Assembly (NCBI RefSeq): GCF_008831285.2
Contig: NC_045143.1
Coordinates: 12,015,214-12,079,213, forward strand
Reading direction: 5' to 3'
Source of the DNA: Nymphaea colorata
Lineage: Eukaryota > Streptophyta > Magnoliopsida > Nymphaeales > Nymphaeaceae
Length of the DNA stretch: 64,000 nucleotides
The position numbers and the translations under genes are program-made. Below, piece after piece: positions 34,014 through 46,837 of the stretch (within the stretch, counting starts at the first letter, position 1; each line of letters begins with the position of its first letter). Below the pieces are notes generated by a model. It did no database searches, was not told the DNA's origin, and saw nothing but the letters and a program-made list of their open reading frames with translations.

Positions 34014-35813
34014 ATGGAGTATCATCGTAAGGGTAAGAAGCGAGCTAGGCCATCTACAGAGGCACAAAGAGAGCCTAGTCCGGCCCATTCTGATGCGCAT
34101 ACCCCACGCGATGACAGTACATCAGGGCACCAGTATGCCCAACTGAGTGGGGGTGCTCAAACCCCACTGAGGTAGACTCCACCTGTGGATCAGCAGACTA
34201 TTTTGCTGACCACGTTGCAAACACTGACCTCCCTTGTGCAGTCCATGATCAGTAACCAGAGGAGTAATGCATCTCCTTCAGGAGACACCACTGCGCCACT
34301 TAAGGAGAAGGCATCAGCGGTGTCGTTTCAACAGTTCATGGCGATGCAACCATCTATCTTTTCAAGAGGGTGCATTCACGATAAGGCAAAGCAGTGGATT
34401 GAGGAAGTTGAACGCATCTTTGTGCTTCTGAAGATGCCAGAGGATGACAAGGTAAACTATGGCACTTACCTACTGAAAGGTGATGCCATGGACTGGTGGC
34501 AATCAACTCTTGAGATCTGGTATGCAGGCCAACCGTCAATTTCTTGGAAGCAGTTTAGAGAATCCTTCCTCAACACTTACTACCCAGTGCATGCTAGAGA
34601 CAAGAACATGCAAGAGTTTTTTGATCTGAAGCAAAACCATATGAGCTTGGAGGAATATATTACAAGATATTGACACTTGGAGGCATATTGCACACACTTC
34701 TACACTACAGATGGGGCCAGAGCAGGCAAGTTTGTGTGCGGTCTGCGGGAGGGACTGTGAAGTAAAGTTTTGACGAGCAGACCTCGTGACTTGGACGAGG
34801 CGGTCACTATGGCAACATGTATAGAAGAAGACTGGGCGAGGACACAGAAGGATCACCAGATGAAAGCAGGCCAGCATTCACAAGGTGGACGAACACAGGT
34901 GAAGCGCCACCACTTTGCGGGCAGGACAAGGCCTTATGAGAGGCGGGATGACCGAACTTTCAGACGGAACCAGCCTACCCGTAGTGAGGCCACCCAGGGG
35001 TCAGTGGCCAGTCCGACTTCTCAGAGGTGCCCTACTTGTTCGCGTGTGCACCCTGAGAGGCTGTGCTATCGAGAGATTGGGGCATGCCTACACTGTGGAA
35101 GGATGGGGCACTTCATCAAGGATTGTCCCTTAAAGAAAGAAAGAGAGTTGAAGAAGTTTGAGGCCGGTCCTTCTAGTGCACGACAGACGACTGGACGTGT
35201 CTATGCTACTACCGTGGAGGAGCTTCAGGCACACGACCTTGTTGAAGGTACTTTACTTGTTGGTTCTCATATTGGTAGAGTGTTGTTTGATGCTGGGGCG
35301 AACCATTCATTTATATCTAGTCAATTTGCTACTTCACTAGAAGTGTTTGCTAGGAAGATGCCGTATGTTTTGAAAGTTGTTAGCCCTATGCATGCTCAAG
35401 AATCGTGTAGTGAGTATCTATCTGATGTGGACGTGGAGATCCATCAACATCACTTACCTGCACAGTTGGTGATCATGAGTCTCAACGAATTTGATGTGAT
35501 TTTGGGCATGGATTGGTTATATGCGCATTATGCTAATATAGATTGCAGGAAGAAGCAGATACAGTTGTTGACTGATGAAATGCAACCTGTGGAATTCCAT
35601 GCTCGCAAAGCTAGTCGAACTGACAAGATAATGGTGTCTGCTTTAAAAGTTAAACGGTTGACAGAAAATGGAAGTATTGCTTTCTTGGTCAATGTGTTGA
35701 CCAATGAGATGGAACCAGTGAGTTTACAGGATGTGGTAGTTGTGAGTGAGTACCTTGATGTGTTTCCTGAGTGTCAAGTTTGCCTCCAACACGAGAAGTG
35801 GAGTTCAAGATAG
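34014..35813 (+). pseudogene. gypsy gag-protease, interrupted by three stops and a frameshift
   Basis: A single frame from ATG 34014 carries the retrotransposon gag domain (about 34350-34670), then a CCHC zinc knuckle (CLHCGRMGHFIKDC, about 35086-35127), then an aspartic protease with LFDAGANHSF (about 35284-35313) and VILGMDWL. The frame is broken by TAG at 34173, TGA at 34671 and TGA at 34758. The TGA codons are of the kind made when CGA arginine codons lose a methylated C. A net one-base deletion near 35771 separates it from pol. Gag packages the RNA and the protease processes the polyprotein; neither can be made intact here. Confidence 0.88.
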
Positions 35814-38583
35814 AGTTGTCACCAGGGACAGCAGAGTTAGAAGAATTGAAGAAGCAACTGCAGGAGCTCTTAGACAAGGGCTTCATCCGACCTAGTGTGT
35901 CACCATGGGGAGCACCAGTGTTGTTTGTTAAGAAGAAAGATGAGACAATGCGCTTGTGTATAGATTATCGCATGTTGAATCAAGTCACCATCAAGAATAA
36001 GTATCCGCTTCCAAGAATCGAAGACTTGTTTGATCAGCTTAAGGATGCAAAGGTTTTTTCCAAGATCGATCTGAGGACAGGTTATCATCAACTCTTAATA
36101 CGGGAGAAAGATGTTGCTAAGACTGCTTTTCGAACCAGATATGGGCACTATGAATTCAGGGTCATGCCTTTTGGGTTGACCAATGCTCCCGCAGCGTTCA
36201 TTAACCTCATGAATAGGGTTTTCCAATAGTTCTTGGATCGATTTGTTATTGTTTTTGTTGATGATATTTTGGTGTACTCAAAGAGTGTGACAGAGCATAG
36301 AGATCACTTGAGAAGTGTATTGGGTCTTTTGTGCAAGCATAAGTTATATGCCAAGTATTCAAAATGTGAATTTTGGCTAAAGAATGTAAACTTTCTGGGT
36401 CATGTAATCTCTAAGGATGGAGTATCCGTCGATCCAGCTAAGGTGTCAGCTGTGCAGGACTGGAGGACGCCATGCAGTGTAACTGAGGTTAGAAGCTTTT
36501 TGGGATTGGCAGGATATTATCGCATGTTCATACAAGACTTTTTGAAAATAGCTACACCAATGACTAAGCTATTGAGAAAAGGAGTAAAGTTTGTTTGGAA
36601 TGAAGAATGTGAGAAGAGTTTTCAAACTCTGAAGGACAAACTTACTACTGCCCCTATTATGACGCTGCCATCGGGTCATTCTGGTTTTGTACTGTGCATA
36701 GATGCATCAGGAATCGGTTATGGTTGTGTATTGATGCAACATGGACGTATAGTGGCGTATGCATCAAGACAGTTGAAGGCTCATGAGCAACACTATCCCA
36801 CTCATGATTTGGAGTTGGGAGCGGTTGTGCTCGCATTGAAGATGTGGAGACACTACCTCTATGGTACAACATTTGAAGTGTTTACAGATCACAAGTCTTT
36901 GAAGTATAGATTCTCTCAAAAGGATCTAAATCTGAGACAAAGAATATGGATCGAATACATAAAGGATTATGATTTCACTATATCATATCATCCTGACAAG
37001 GCGAATGTGGTGGCAGATGCGTTGAGCAGGCATGCCAAGGCAACAATGTGCAATATGTTGACTCGTTCTTGGACATTGTTGCAAGATGTGATAGCTTGGC
37101 AGCTTCACCTTTGTGACGAGAACAAGGCAACGATGACAGCCTTGATATGGCATCCCTTGATGGAAGAGCTTGTGATGAAGCAAAGGGAAGATCCAAATTT
37201 TGCTAAGAACATGGAAGAAAGCCAGAAGACCGATTCTCTTTGGCATCAAGATGAAGATGGTTCATTGCGGTTTCAGCTTAGATTGTGGGTCCCTAGAGAT
37301 GAAGGGGTGAAGCGACGGTTGCTTGATGAAGCTCATAAATCTAAGTTTTTTATACACCCTGGTAGTACAAAAATGTTTCAGGATATGAAGAGAAATTTTT
37401 GGTGGCCTGGAATGAAGCGTGAAATTGCAGAATATGTAGCAAAGTGTTTAGTTTGCCAACGGGTTAAAACAGAGCATCAACGACCAGGAGGCTTGTTGCA
37501 GAGAATAGATATCCCGTTGTGGAAATGGGAAGACATTACGATGGATTTTGTGGTTGGTTTGCCACGCACTAGAAGACTGCATGATGCCATATGGGTGATT
37601 GTTGATCGACTGACAAAGTCCGCACATTTTCTGCCTATAAGGATCAATCAGTCTTTGGAAAGTCTCGCAGAGTTATATATTGGCGAGATAGTGAGATTGC
37701 ATGGTGTACCAAGGTCTATCATTTCGGATCGAGATCCACGTTTTACTTCTAGGTTTTGGGGGCAATTGCAGAAGGCTTTGGGTACCAAGCTTAAGTTGAG
37801 CACAGCGTTCCACCCCCAAACTGATGGGCAGTCTGAGAGGACTATTCAAACCTTAGAGGACATGTTGCGTGCATGTGTCTTAGAGTGGAAAGGAGAATGG
37901 GACAAACATGTGAAATTGGCAGAATTTGCTTATAATAACAGTTACCACTCTAGTATTGGAATGGCACCTTTTGAGGCTTTGTATGAAAGGCCGTGCAGAT
38001 CGCCAGCTAGTTGGACCGAATTGGGTGATGGTAAGATCAAAAATTCTTTAGTTTTGAAACACTACACCGACCAAGTGCAATTGATAAGGAAAAGGTTGTT
38101 GACTGCTCAGAGTAGACAGAAAAGCTATGCCAACATTCGTCGTAGAGAATTGACTTTTGAGGGTGGTGATCATGTGTTTTTGAAGATTTCTCCTACTAAA
38201 GGTGTTTTTCGTTTTGGTGTGAAGGGAAAGTTGAGTCCGAGGTTCGTAGGACCTTTTGAGGTATTAGAGAAGATTGGAGAGGTGGCCTACAGATTGGCAC
38301 TACCACCAGACTTGAGTCATGTTCATGATGTTTTTCATGTTTCTATGCTTCGAAAGTACGTACCAGAACCGACACATGTGATTGATTTTGAAGGTATTCA
38401 AGTGCAAGATGATCTGACAATGGAAGGAAAACCTATAGAATTGTGGATCTAAAAGAGCAAGTGCTTCGCACGAAGAGAATTTCTTTAGTGAAGGTGGAAT
38501 GGCAGTACCATGGATTGAAGGAGAGCACATGGGAACCTGAGGAGGGCATGCGGAGGAGATATCCGCACCTATTTTTGCATTGA
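35771..38583 (+). pseudogene. gypsy pol (RT, RNase H, integrase, chromodomain), interrupted
   Basis: The reverse transcriptase begins near 35800 and includes [10 protein letters not shown] and the catalytic FVDD in [17 protein letters not shown] at 36227 interrupts it two codons before the frame resumes. RNase H follows ([20 protein letters not shown]). The integrase has an HHCC finger (about 37370-37460) and the D,D-35-E core ([26 protein letters not shown]). A stop at 38450 and a frame change separate a C-terminal chromodomain (about 38456-38580; VKVEWQYHG, ESTWEPE) that normally directs integration to chromatin marks. The chromodomain identifies the chromovirus branch. Most of pol is still open (739 codons), so decay is moderate. 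Confidence 0.92.
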
Positions 38584-38630
38584 GGTATGATCTAAATTTC
38601 GAGGACGAAATTTTTTTTAGGAGGGTAGGA

Positions 38631-41619
38631 TGTAACGCTCGGCGTTTTGGGCAGAGCGGGTCGAGTCAGGGTCCAGACCCAGACCCTAGCCCCACGCACG
38701 AGGAGCCCGACACTGTCTCCCCTCCCTCGCTTTCTGTTCTCCCCCGTTTTCCTTGTATCGTCTCTTCCTTACCCACGACCGGAACTCAGGGAAGAAGATG
38801 GTGGCGACGGCGACAGCGGCGCTTGAGGTGAACCCTGTCGTCCCTTGCCTCTTCCTCTCTTCTCTCCTCTTCTTCTTCTTGTTTTCTTTTCCCTCCTCCC
38901 TCTCCCACTGTCTGTCGTCTCCCCTCTCAACCGAATGACTCTCTCTGACTGTCTCCCTCTTTTCTCTCGTGCCCTCTTCTTCACACGATCCCTCTCCTCA
39001 CTCACTCTCACTCCCCCACCTGCTCTCTCTCTTCTCTCACCCCCACCGCCGTTTTCCCCTTTTTTGGTCCGAACCCCTCCTCTCTCTGTCTCCCCTTTTT
39101 TGTCAGCGCCTCTCCCAGCCCACACGGTCCCTTCGTGAGCTCTCTCTCCCTATTTTCTATCTGATTTTCCCTTTTTCCCCAACTGAGCACTCATTTTCAC
39201 TAATTTTATCGCTGTTGATCGATTTTCAGCTTGGGGGAAGTGTTCATTTTCCTCATAGCAGCGACTAGGGGTGTTGGTGGTGGAGGCTGGGCACGTTTTT
39301 TTTGTTGGTTGGGGATCGATTGGACGCTTGAGGTGGCTGTCGAAGGCGTTGCAGCAGTTTGGACTTTTGATTTGGGGTGAGCTAGACCTAATCAAGCTCA
39401 AATTATTGAATGTCATCTTTAAAAGCATGTATAATTATTGTTTGAGCATGCTACAGCTTAGAATTGATTATTTGGAACACATGTTAGTGATTTTGTTTTT
39501 GGGGGAAAGCTTAAGATTATGTTGGAAAGCGAAGATTCATACATTTGATGATCATTTAAGCATGATGGATTAATTTTCGAAGCATTAGGGAAGCATGATA
39601 GAGATTGTGAGGTTGTGGGGAAGATTTAGAACAGTCTTAGGATACACGTAGCGCATGCTTTGGTGAACGGGTGTGTCATGAAGTTAATTGGGGAAATATA
39701 CGTATTTGAATGTGACTTTGGGGTTGATGTCTTAATTAAAGAACGTTATTGAGGAATGTGTTAGCGATGGATTGATTGATGGCTGTGGATTTTGATATTT
39801 TGTGCCAACGTCCAGTTGTAAGGAGGAGGCCTAATGGAGAGCTTGTTGATCGACACTACCTGTCGACCCCCTCTTGAGGCGATGACACGTGCCTCAACGA
39901 TTCTGTTTGTATTTGTTTGAATTGTTTAGGTATCTAGTAGGAATCTTATCTTTTGTTTATGTTTTCAGGTACACCGGGTACGTCCCGTCGACCTTGAGCT
40001 ACCTGATTCGAAGTTCAAGGCATTTTGAAGAGTGTTGTAAGCGCGCCACAGGTATGGCGACTTTCCTGGCAAATCCCTGCCTGGGCAAGTGTGTGAATGT
40101 GTGTTCCTCGGATCATGGGATCCTAGGATTTATGATGTGAATTGTTTGATTGTTCCGTGAATGAATGTGTGTATGCATGTACATGAATTGATATATGATA
40201 TCAATTGTTTTGAAAGACTTATAGTAATTGTTTTGGAAATGTTACGCATTTGCATGTGCATGCTAGAATTGATAACTGTTTAGGACAAATGAGGCGGGGT
40301 ATCGAGTCGAGTGTCTCCTCGACCCCAATTGTGCATTAGAAAGCATTCTAGAATGATAACTGCTTAGGACAGCTACGAGCCCACCACAGATTAAGACTAC
40401 TTTCTGTGGTTTGGCTAAGTTTTCAAAGATGTGATTGTTATAATGATGAATGTGAATGTTATGTTTATTGAATACATATTGCCGCAGGTAATGATGCAAA
40501 CAGAGGGTAGTTGTACCCATTTTGTTATGACGGCTACCCAAAACTGTTGTTGTTATGTGTAATACTCGTGTGAAGGCAATTGGAGGTGTGGGTTCACTAG
40601 TGAAGTGAATCAACTCCATGAGCTAGCCAGTTAAGTGTGTTTGTGCAAGTATAAGTATAAGAATGAAAGAATAAGATATGAGAGGCTAGTGGGATGTGAC
40701 TATGTGTTTGGGAGTTGTCCCGCTTTCGCCATTGGTCTCGCCTGTTCGGAGCGCAGGCGATGCAAGGCCCCAGGGTTCTGTTGTGTGATGTGCTTGGAGC
40801 GTAAGCTCCCGCCTTCCCTACCTAGGTGTCCTAGGGAAGGCTGAGTATCTCTCCTTGAAATTCACACATCCATGGATGAGTGCTCTACCGCTGCAGTGGA
40901 TAGATGGATCCATACTGTTTTGAACCACCATGGGGGTTGTCTCTCGGCTGAAGGACGCCCGCGGTGTGCACGTGCATGTGTTTGCACCCACAGGAACTGT
41001 AAATTCACTGATAGTATTGAAACTGAAATGTATGTGATGGAAATATACAGGATTGATGTGCATGTGATTGTTGTGCTTATGAATGCAAATGACATGTTTG
41101 AGGATGCCTTGCATGTGATTGAAATTATGTTATTGTAGCCATTGAGTGGCCTCTGCATGTCGTGTCCTGACACGACATAATGATAGATTGTTCTTATGTT
41201 TGATTGTATAATTGAGCCCTACCTAAGAGGGTTTGGACTTTTCCTGGCTTGTTGCCATACTGCGAAGGCTAAGCCTTCAGTTGTTTCTCTTTTCAGGTTT
41301 TGACGGACCCGGGGCAGCAGGCTGAGCAGATGGCTCCACTCACGTCCTATTGGGGAGGTTTTGGGTTTGGTTTTTGTAGTGCCGGCGCGTCGGGTTTTGG
41401 TTTTCCTGATGCCTTGTTTTTTATTAGGCATCGATGTTGTGATTTTGGGGCATTTTTGGTCAAATGTACAGTTGAACTGAAAGGCTATATAAAATGGAAA
41501 GCTTGTCCCATTGTTTTGAATTGCTTGGCTCATTTCTTTTTGAACTGATGTGTAGTCACACCTCAATGTTGGAGTTTAGAAAAAAAAATGGTTGTGTATC
41601 AAAAGGTCGGGGTGTGACA
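38631..41619 (+). repeat. 3' LTR of the gypsy element
   Basis: Matches the 5' LTR throughout. Visible length changes are a 6-bp difference in the CGG-repeat region, loss of 9 bases near 40500, and 6 extra bases just before the GGTGTGACA end. The TATA box is kept at 41486-41493. Confidence 0.93.
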
Positions 41620-41624
41620 TTTTC

Positions 41625-42617
41625 CCTCGGTTTGAGACCATCAAACCCACCCATTTGAACCCATCTTTAGCATTTTTTTTTTTCAAGCCTAGTTCACCCA
41701 AGCTAAGTTCTTCGGCCCTAGTTAGCCAACCAAATCCAATTTCAGAGCATGCACAATTTAACATAGCTTGAACTTATCAAGCCAAAAGTGACACAGATAA
41801 AGGACATCCAATTTTGCTTCAATTTCATATCTTGTTATCCAAATCTTCCATCAATATTTATAAATAGGATCCAATTAACGAACTCCTTGGGCTCATGGTT
41901 TTGAACCAATTCCACAACCCAAATCTGGGAATAATCCACAATCCATTCTAGAAATGAATTTTCGTCAAATCCAAAATTCAAATTTCAATCTATCGTCTAG
42001 GGTTCAGTTTCTAGAATTCTCTGTAGATTAATTTTTTGGTTCAAATCTTCAACCCAAAACTGGATCTCAGATCCAATTTCTGGAATTTTTCTATGTTCAT
42101 TGAACATAGCTCCATACTTATCAAATGGGTGCTGTCCTCTTTCATGTACAAATTTAGACCTTAAATTTGTAGCTCTATGTCTAATATTTGGCTCTAAAGC
42201 CCTTAGATATGACACATAACTCTATGACCACTGATCTCACGGTTCCAAGAGATGTTCCATTTTTTCAATTTTCTCTACCTCTAAGAGCCACGAAAGGTGG
42301 TGCCGCATTGTGTTATACCAAAATCCTAGACCAAACCCTCATAATCTATATCCAAAGTGGTAAGATTTTGACACATCAACACATGACTATCCATACCATC
42401 CATCTCAGAGTTTTGAGGGTTCCACATCTTTTTAACCATTTCTAATACTTAGGGACTTCTAAGAGTGGGACAGATTCTTGGAAAGCCTATAAATAGCCCT
42501 CTAGGTTCTTGTACAATCACTTTGGTAGGTGCCAAGAGAAGGAGGTAAGGACCCCGCCCCCCCAACACACGCACCTCCCCTCCTCCCTCCATGCCCACCT
42601 CTCTTCTTCTTCCCTCA
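41625..42617. other. Intergenic, nothing recognised
   Basis: AT-rich sequence without supported coding regions; it resumes the sequence interrupted by the gypsy insertion. The last 100 bases become CT-rich. Confidence 0.5.
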
Positions 42618-44062
42618 GGGCCTGTTTGATGCACAGCTGTGCATCGGATGAAAAACGTACGGTTAGGGAAAATTTACCCCGTTGAGTGGTGGGTGCTTCA
42701 AACACTGTAAAAATTCACCCGCAAAAAAGTGTACGAGGAGGGTAAAATTCACCCGAAAAAAAGTCGAAGCTCTCAGCTCGGACTTTTTACCGCTCGTTTT
42801 TTTCCTCTCTGTCGCGTCTTCCCCTCTCCTCTCTCGCTGCCTCTTCCCCTCTTCTCTCGGTCTCTCATTCCTTTCCTGTCTCGCTGCCTCTTCCCCCTCC
42901 TCTGTCGCCTCTTCCCCCTCCTCCATCGCCTCTTCCCCTCTCCCCTCTCCCCTCTCCCCTCTCCTCTCTCGGTCTCTCGTTCCTCTCCTCTCTCGCTGCC
43001 TCTTCCCCCTCCTCCATCGCCTCTTCCCCTCTCCTCTCTCGGTCTCTCATTCCTCTCCTCTCTTAGAGTCTCTCTCCTCTCTCTCTCTCCTTCCTCTCCT
43101 CTTTCAAGCCTCAAACAGAAGGCGGGAGCCGGCAGGCCTCACTCAAAAAAACCCTTGTTGTCTGTTGCCGATTGCCCGTTGCCCATCGGCTGACAGTGTC
43201 AAACAAGATCTGATTGCCTCTTCTCCGTCGCCTCCTCCCCTCTCCTCTCTCGGTCTCACGCCTAATCCTGTTGCATCTCTAGATAAGGTAGATGATAGTT
43301 CTTCCCATGAATGTAATGACATTGAAACTGGAAAACTTATGCATCAATTATTGATCATTGCTGATGAAATAGGTATACTTTCTGGTTTGTGGTGTTCGTT
43401 TTTTAGGTTGATAACTATCCTCTTCTAATTCTAACTACAATGAAGGAAACAAGTTCTTCCTGGCTATGACCAACATCTTTCATCAACATCAATGAGATTT
43501 TGCCATGTATATGAAAACATGCACAGCACAAATGATCGTTGTTTAGAGAATTGTAACTCTTGAATTTAGAGATGTAGATCCAAACTTTTCTTGCAATCAT
43601 CCAAACTTCCTCAAAGACAATAGCAGAAAGTAGTAAAATGTCATCAAGTTCACCTTCAAGTTGCATCTACGAAAGCCAGGGTAGGAGGTAATGGAGCTGA
43701 AGAAATCTACTCCTCAACTGGCTGGCCTCCAAGCAAGCTTGCAATGAGCCTCTCAAAGTCCTTACAGCTTGATTCAATCAATCAGCGAAGTGTCCTTCAT
43801 AACAAGATAAAATTCTAAAAGCCAAAAAAATTGATTAAGATTATGCTTTGAGGTTTCAAACTTGCACATTGGATTAATTTTACCACGTTAAATTCTATCA
43901 TGCGCATCAAACATGGTTAATTTTACCACGTTAAATTCTACCTTGTCATCAAACATGACATCAAATTGGAAGAGGGAGAAATTTCATCCTATAAATTTTT
44001 CCAGAAAAATTTATCATGGTAAATTTACCACGTTAAGTTCTTCCATGCCATCAAATGGGCCC
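42618..44062. mobile_element. Harbinger-like non-autonomous element carrying gene-like fragments
   Basis: The left end GGGCCTGTTTGATG pairs with the right end CATCAAATGGGCCC, 12 of 14 bases as inverted termini. They are flanked by TCA on both sides (42615-42617 and 44063-44065), a 3-bp duplication as in PIF/Harbinger. The interior has a CT-rich repeat zone (42800-43110). It also has a possible exon at 43283-43372, open and bounded by AG and GTATAC. A minus-strand tail at 43780-43720 ends in an open RLIASLLGGQPVEE stop. Near the right end are three degenerate copies of TTTTACCACGTTAAATTCTA (43877-44045). The 248-codon ORF at 42682-43428 is mostly low-complexity. Capture of host sequence is an inference. 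Confidence 0.5.
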
Positions 44063-44065
44063 TCA

Positions 44066-46231
44066 CTTATCTACCTATTTCTTCTTCTTTCTCCACACCC
44101 TTTTTCTTCTTTATTTCTTCTACATTCTACATTGTCTTCCTTATTTTCTTCATTTGGTTTTTTTAGTCATGTTACCTGGGCTCTTTCATCATCTAGTTTC
44201 CTTTTGGTTCATGTCTTAAATGTTGCATGCTTACCATTGTAGTTGTTTCATGATAAAATATTTTTCTTTAGAAAATTCCTATTTAGTTTTGCTTTGTGTC
44301 TGGCCTTAATCGATGCATATTTCATATAATATTTTAGTTTACTTCTCCTTGTTTTATGCTATTGATTGAACTATCAAAAAAGGCCACAAACATGAAGTTG
44401 ACTCTATCTCTTTCATAGATGGAGCTGCCAAAATGGCCAACACCATTGTTGGTTCTTGTACTTATTTTCATGCATTATTTCTAAGATTTTTCACTAGTCA
44501 TGCATATAGTTCAACTTTCCTTTGAATGACTATTTTATGTTCTGCTTTGAAAATACAAGCATTCCACTAAAGCCATAACTAGGTTTTTCTTCATGCATAG
44601 GCATTTTAAATTTTAAACTTATTCTCGAAGACTTTTTTTTGAGCAAAAATTACATACTTTAGCCCAAGTTTAGGAGGCCATATCTTACACACCATGTATG
44701 GATTCTGAGTTCTAAAGGGGACCTCTTCCTCCTATATCTCTAGATGTTTCAAACCAATTTTTTGTAGAAATTCAAATTTACGAGGTCCCCATTGCACTTG
44801 TTTTACAAAAATTGCTTTTTTGTGAATTTTGAAATTAAAGAATTTCATTCTTAAAATAGATCAACTTGTTAAACCCATAACTCAAGATCTGGGATGGCGT
44901 TTGGAATTTTGTAAAAGGGGATTGTTTCCAAGATGTCTCTAGATGTCATCACCCAAGGTTCATCCAATTCCAAGTTATTGCCATGTTTTAGGTTTTTTTG
45001 TGAGGCCCTATCTTTTGCAATATTTGGTTTTCGTTCCCATAGAAAGTTAGTTTACTATTATAGGTTCTAGAGGTTATATCTAGGGTTGTATGCATGTTCT
45101 TACAATTTATTAAAGAGAATAGTTTCCTAAATATGTCTAGAATAGGCCCACCAGTTTTCATGCAAAACCAAGCCTATTCATAGGTCTTATTATGCTTATA
45201 TTAGATTGTTTTCAGTTATGTTCTGTTTGTTTATTTTCTCTTTTTCCAAAAATTTGACTTGTCTTGCATACATTATATCTTAGTAATTATTTTTCAGCTT
45301 CACCATTTGGACCAGTTTTGTGTGTCTACTGTCTCTCCCTAAAAGTGTAGGTGATTAGTATCCTTCTACTAATCTTATACAACCTTGTTCGTATCATACT
45401 TTGTTTTCTACTTTATGTAAGGAAACCAAAATTTGGCAAAGATTGTTTTGACCATATCATCGGATGTAGACCATATTTTTCAATGTTTCCACTTGGGTTT
45501 GAAATGATCCAGTTTCAGCCACCCAATTCTTAGCACTATCCAAGTCCAATTAATATGGTTTAGGGCAATTGTAGCAATTTTTTTTGTCCAAGCCTTATTT
45601 TTTAAGACAATCAAGTTCCAAATTCTCCCCTAATTCTTCAACCTATATATCAAGTTTTAGGACTCCTTTCCTGAATCTACTAATCGGAACTATCTCCTAG
45701 GTGTTTAGACCAAACTCCCCAATTTTTAATTCAATAACCTACAACCTATGCCTAAAACCAAAACTTGTATTATAGAAAAGTATAGGACTTCCTACATAGT
45801 ACATGCATCTTATGCAATTTTCATATGTGCATTATAGGAAAGTCTAAGCAACATGAGATGCTAGTCATAACCCTTCAATGCAATTAATCACATCAACTAG
45901 TACATTTTTCTGCTTATAGGTGTTCACATTTGCTTCCTTTTATGATTTTCCTTGTTTATATCTTAAGTATATCAGAATATGTCTTTGTATCTCATTTTTA
46001 GATTAAAATGCATTACATACATCCCATTTCATTTGTGGTATGCTCATATGTATGCGTACACTTCATACCATAGCGATTCACAAATGTTTCACATGCAATT
46101 CATTATAAAAAATTAAAAAAAATAAATCCCTTTCATACTGTTGACCAGGGACCACGTATGAAAAAATATATTTCATGTTAATATTTTAAGAAAAAATACA
46201 TGTTTTCATAATGAGAAGGCATGAAAATTTC
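44066..46231. other. Intergenic, nothing recognised
   Basis: AT-rich, with scattered stops in all frames; no repeat boundary or coding region supported. Confidence 0.5.
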
Positions 46232-46498
46232 GGAGCCATTTGGATGACCTCAAAAACATGGATTTTTTTTCTAACCTGAACTCAGTTTTTAAATGTGATT
46301 TGAATATTAAGATGATAGAAAAAACTTGGTTGGTGGCAAAAATCAATTATGGTTGAAAAGCCTACTAGAAGGCATATTTTTTAAGCCTTTTATGAAAATT
46401 AGGTTTTGTACAAACTTGGGTTTGGTAAAACTCAATTTTGATATATAAAATGGCATTTTGGAGGCAAAACCAGCTTTGGATTGTCATTGAAACAACCC
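46232..46498. mobile_element. Diverged second copy of the TTTGGATGAC MITE family
   Basis: It begins GGAGCCATTTGGATGACCTC and ends TTGTCATTGAAACAACCCTG, diverged inverted ends like those of 29713-30027. The interior shares AAACTTGG, TAAAACTCA and AGGTTTTGTACAAA motifs with that copy. Confidence 0.45.
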
Positions 46499-46802
46499 TG
46501 GCGTTTGGTTCAAGTAACAGATTATTCCATGAACATTTTATCTTTCAAAACATGTGCTACTTACCAAACACAGGACAGAAGACCTCTTAAGACAAAGACA
46601 AAGGGTTCTTCTATCCACGAAAGACCAAAAAAAGCGTCGCTAAAAGCGCCCCAATCCCAGGAACGTGAGCGCTCACTTTCCCCAAAAGAAAAAAATTTTG
46701 AAGTCTCCCTGCACGACTCTCTTTCAACAATGGCATTTTGCTCACGCCATAGTTCCTCTTCTCCTCAAATATGTGCATCTCCACCACTCCACCACAGGTG
46801 CT

Positions 46803-46837
<35 letters not shown>

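Larger units (their letters stand above)
30791..41624 (+). mobile_element. Complete Ty3/gypsy chromovirus (Del/Tekay-like) retrotransposon
   Basis: Target duplication TTTTC at 30791-30795 and 41620-41624 bounds an element with LTRs 30796-33779 (2984 bp) and 38631-41619 (2989 bp). Both start TGTAACGCTCGG and end GGTGTGACA. The primer site TGGTATCAGAGCC (initiator tRNA-Met) follows four bases after the 5' LTR, and a purine-rich tract precedes the 3' LTR. Domain order gag, protease, RT, RNase H, integrase, chromodomain, together with the 3 kb LTRs, fits the Del/Tekay clade. By eye the LTRs differ at about 75 sites including a few indels, about 2.5 percent. Four in-frame stops and two frameshifts make it coding-dead. 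Confidence 0.93.

Noticed and set aside
42682-43428. 248-codon plus ORF, Ser/Pro/Leu-rich
   Set aside because: Most of it is a CT-repeat translation; only a short terminal portion (43283-43372) looks exon-like and is treated within the transposon.
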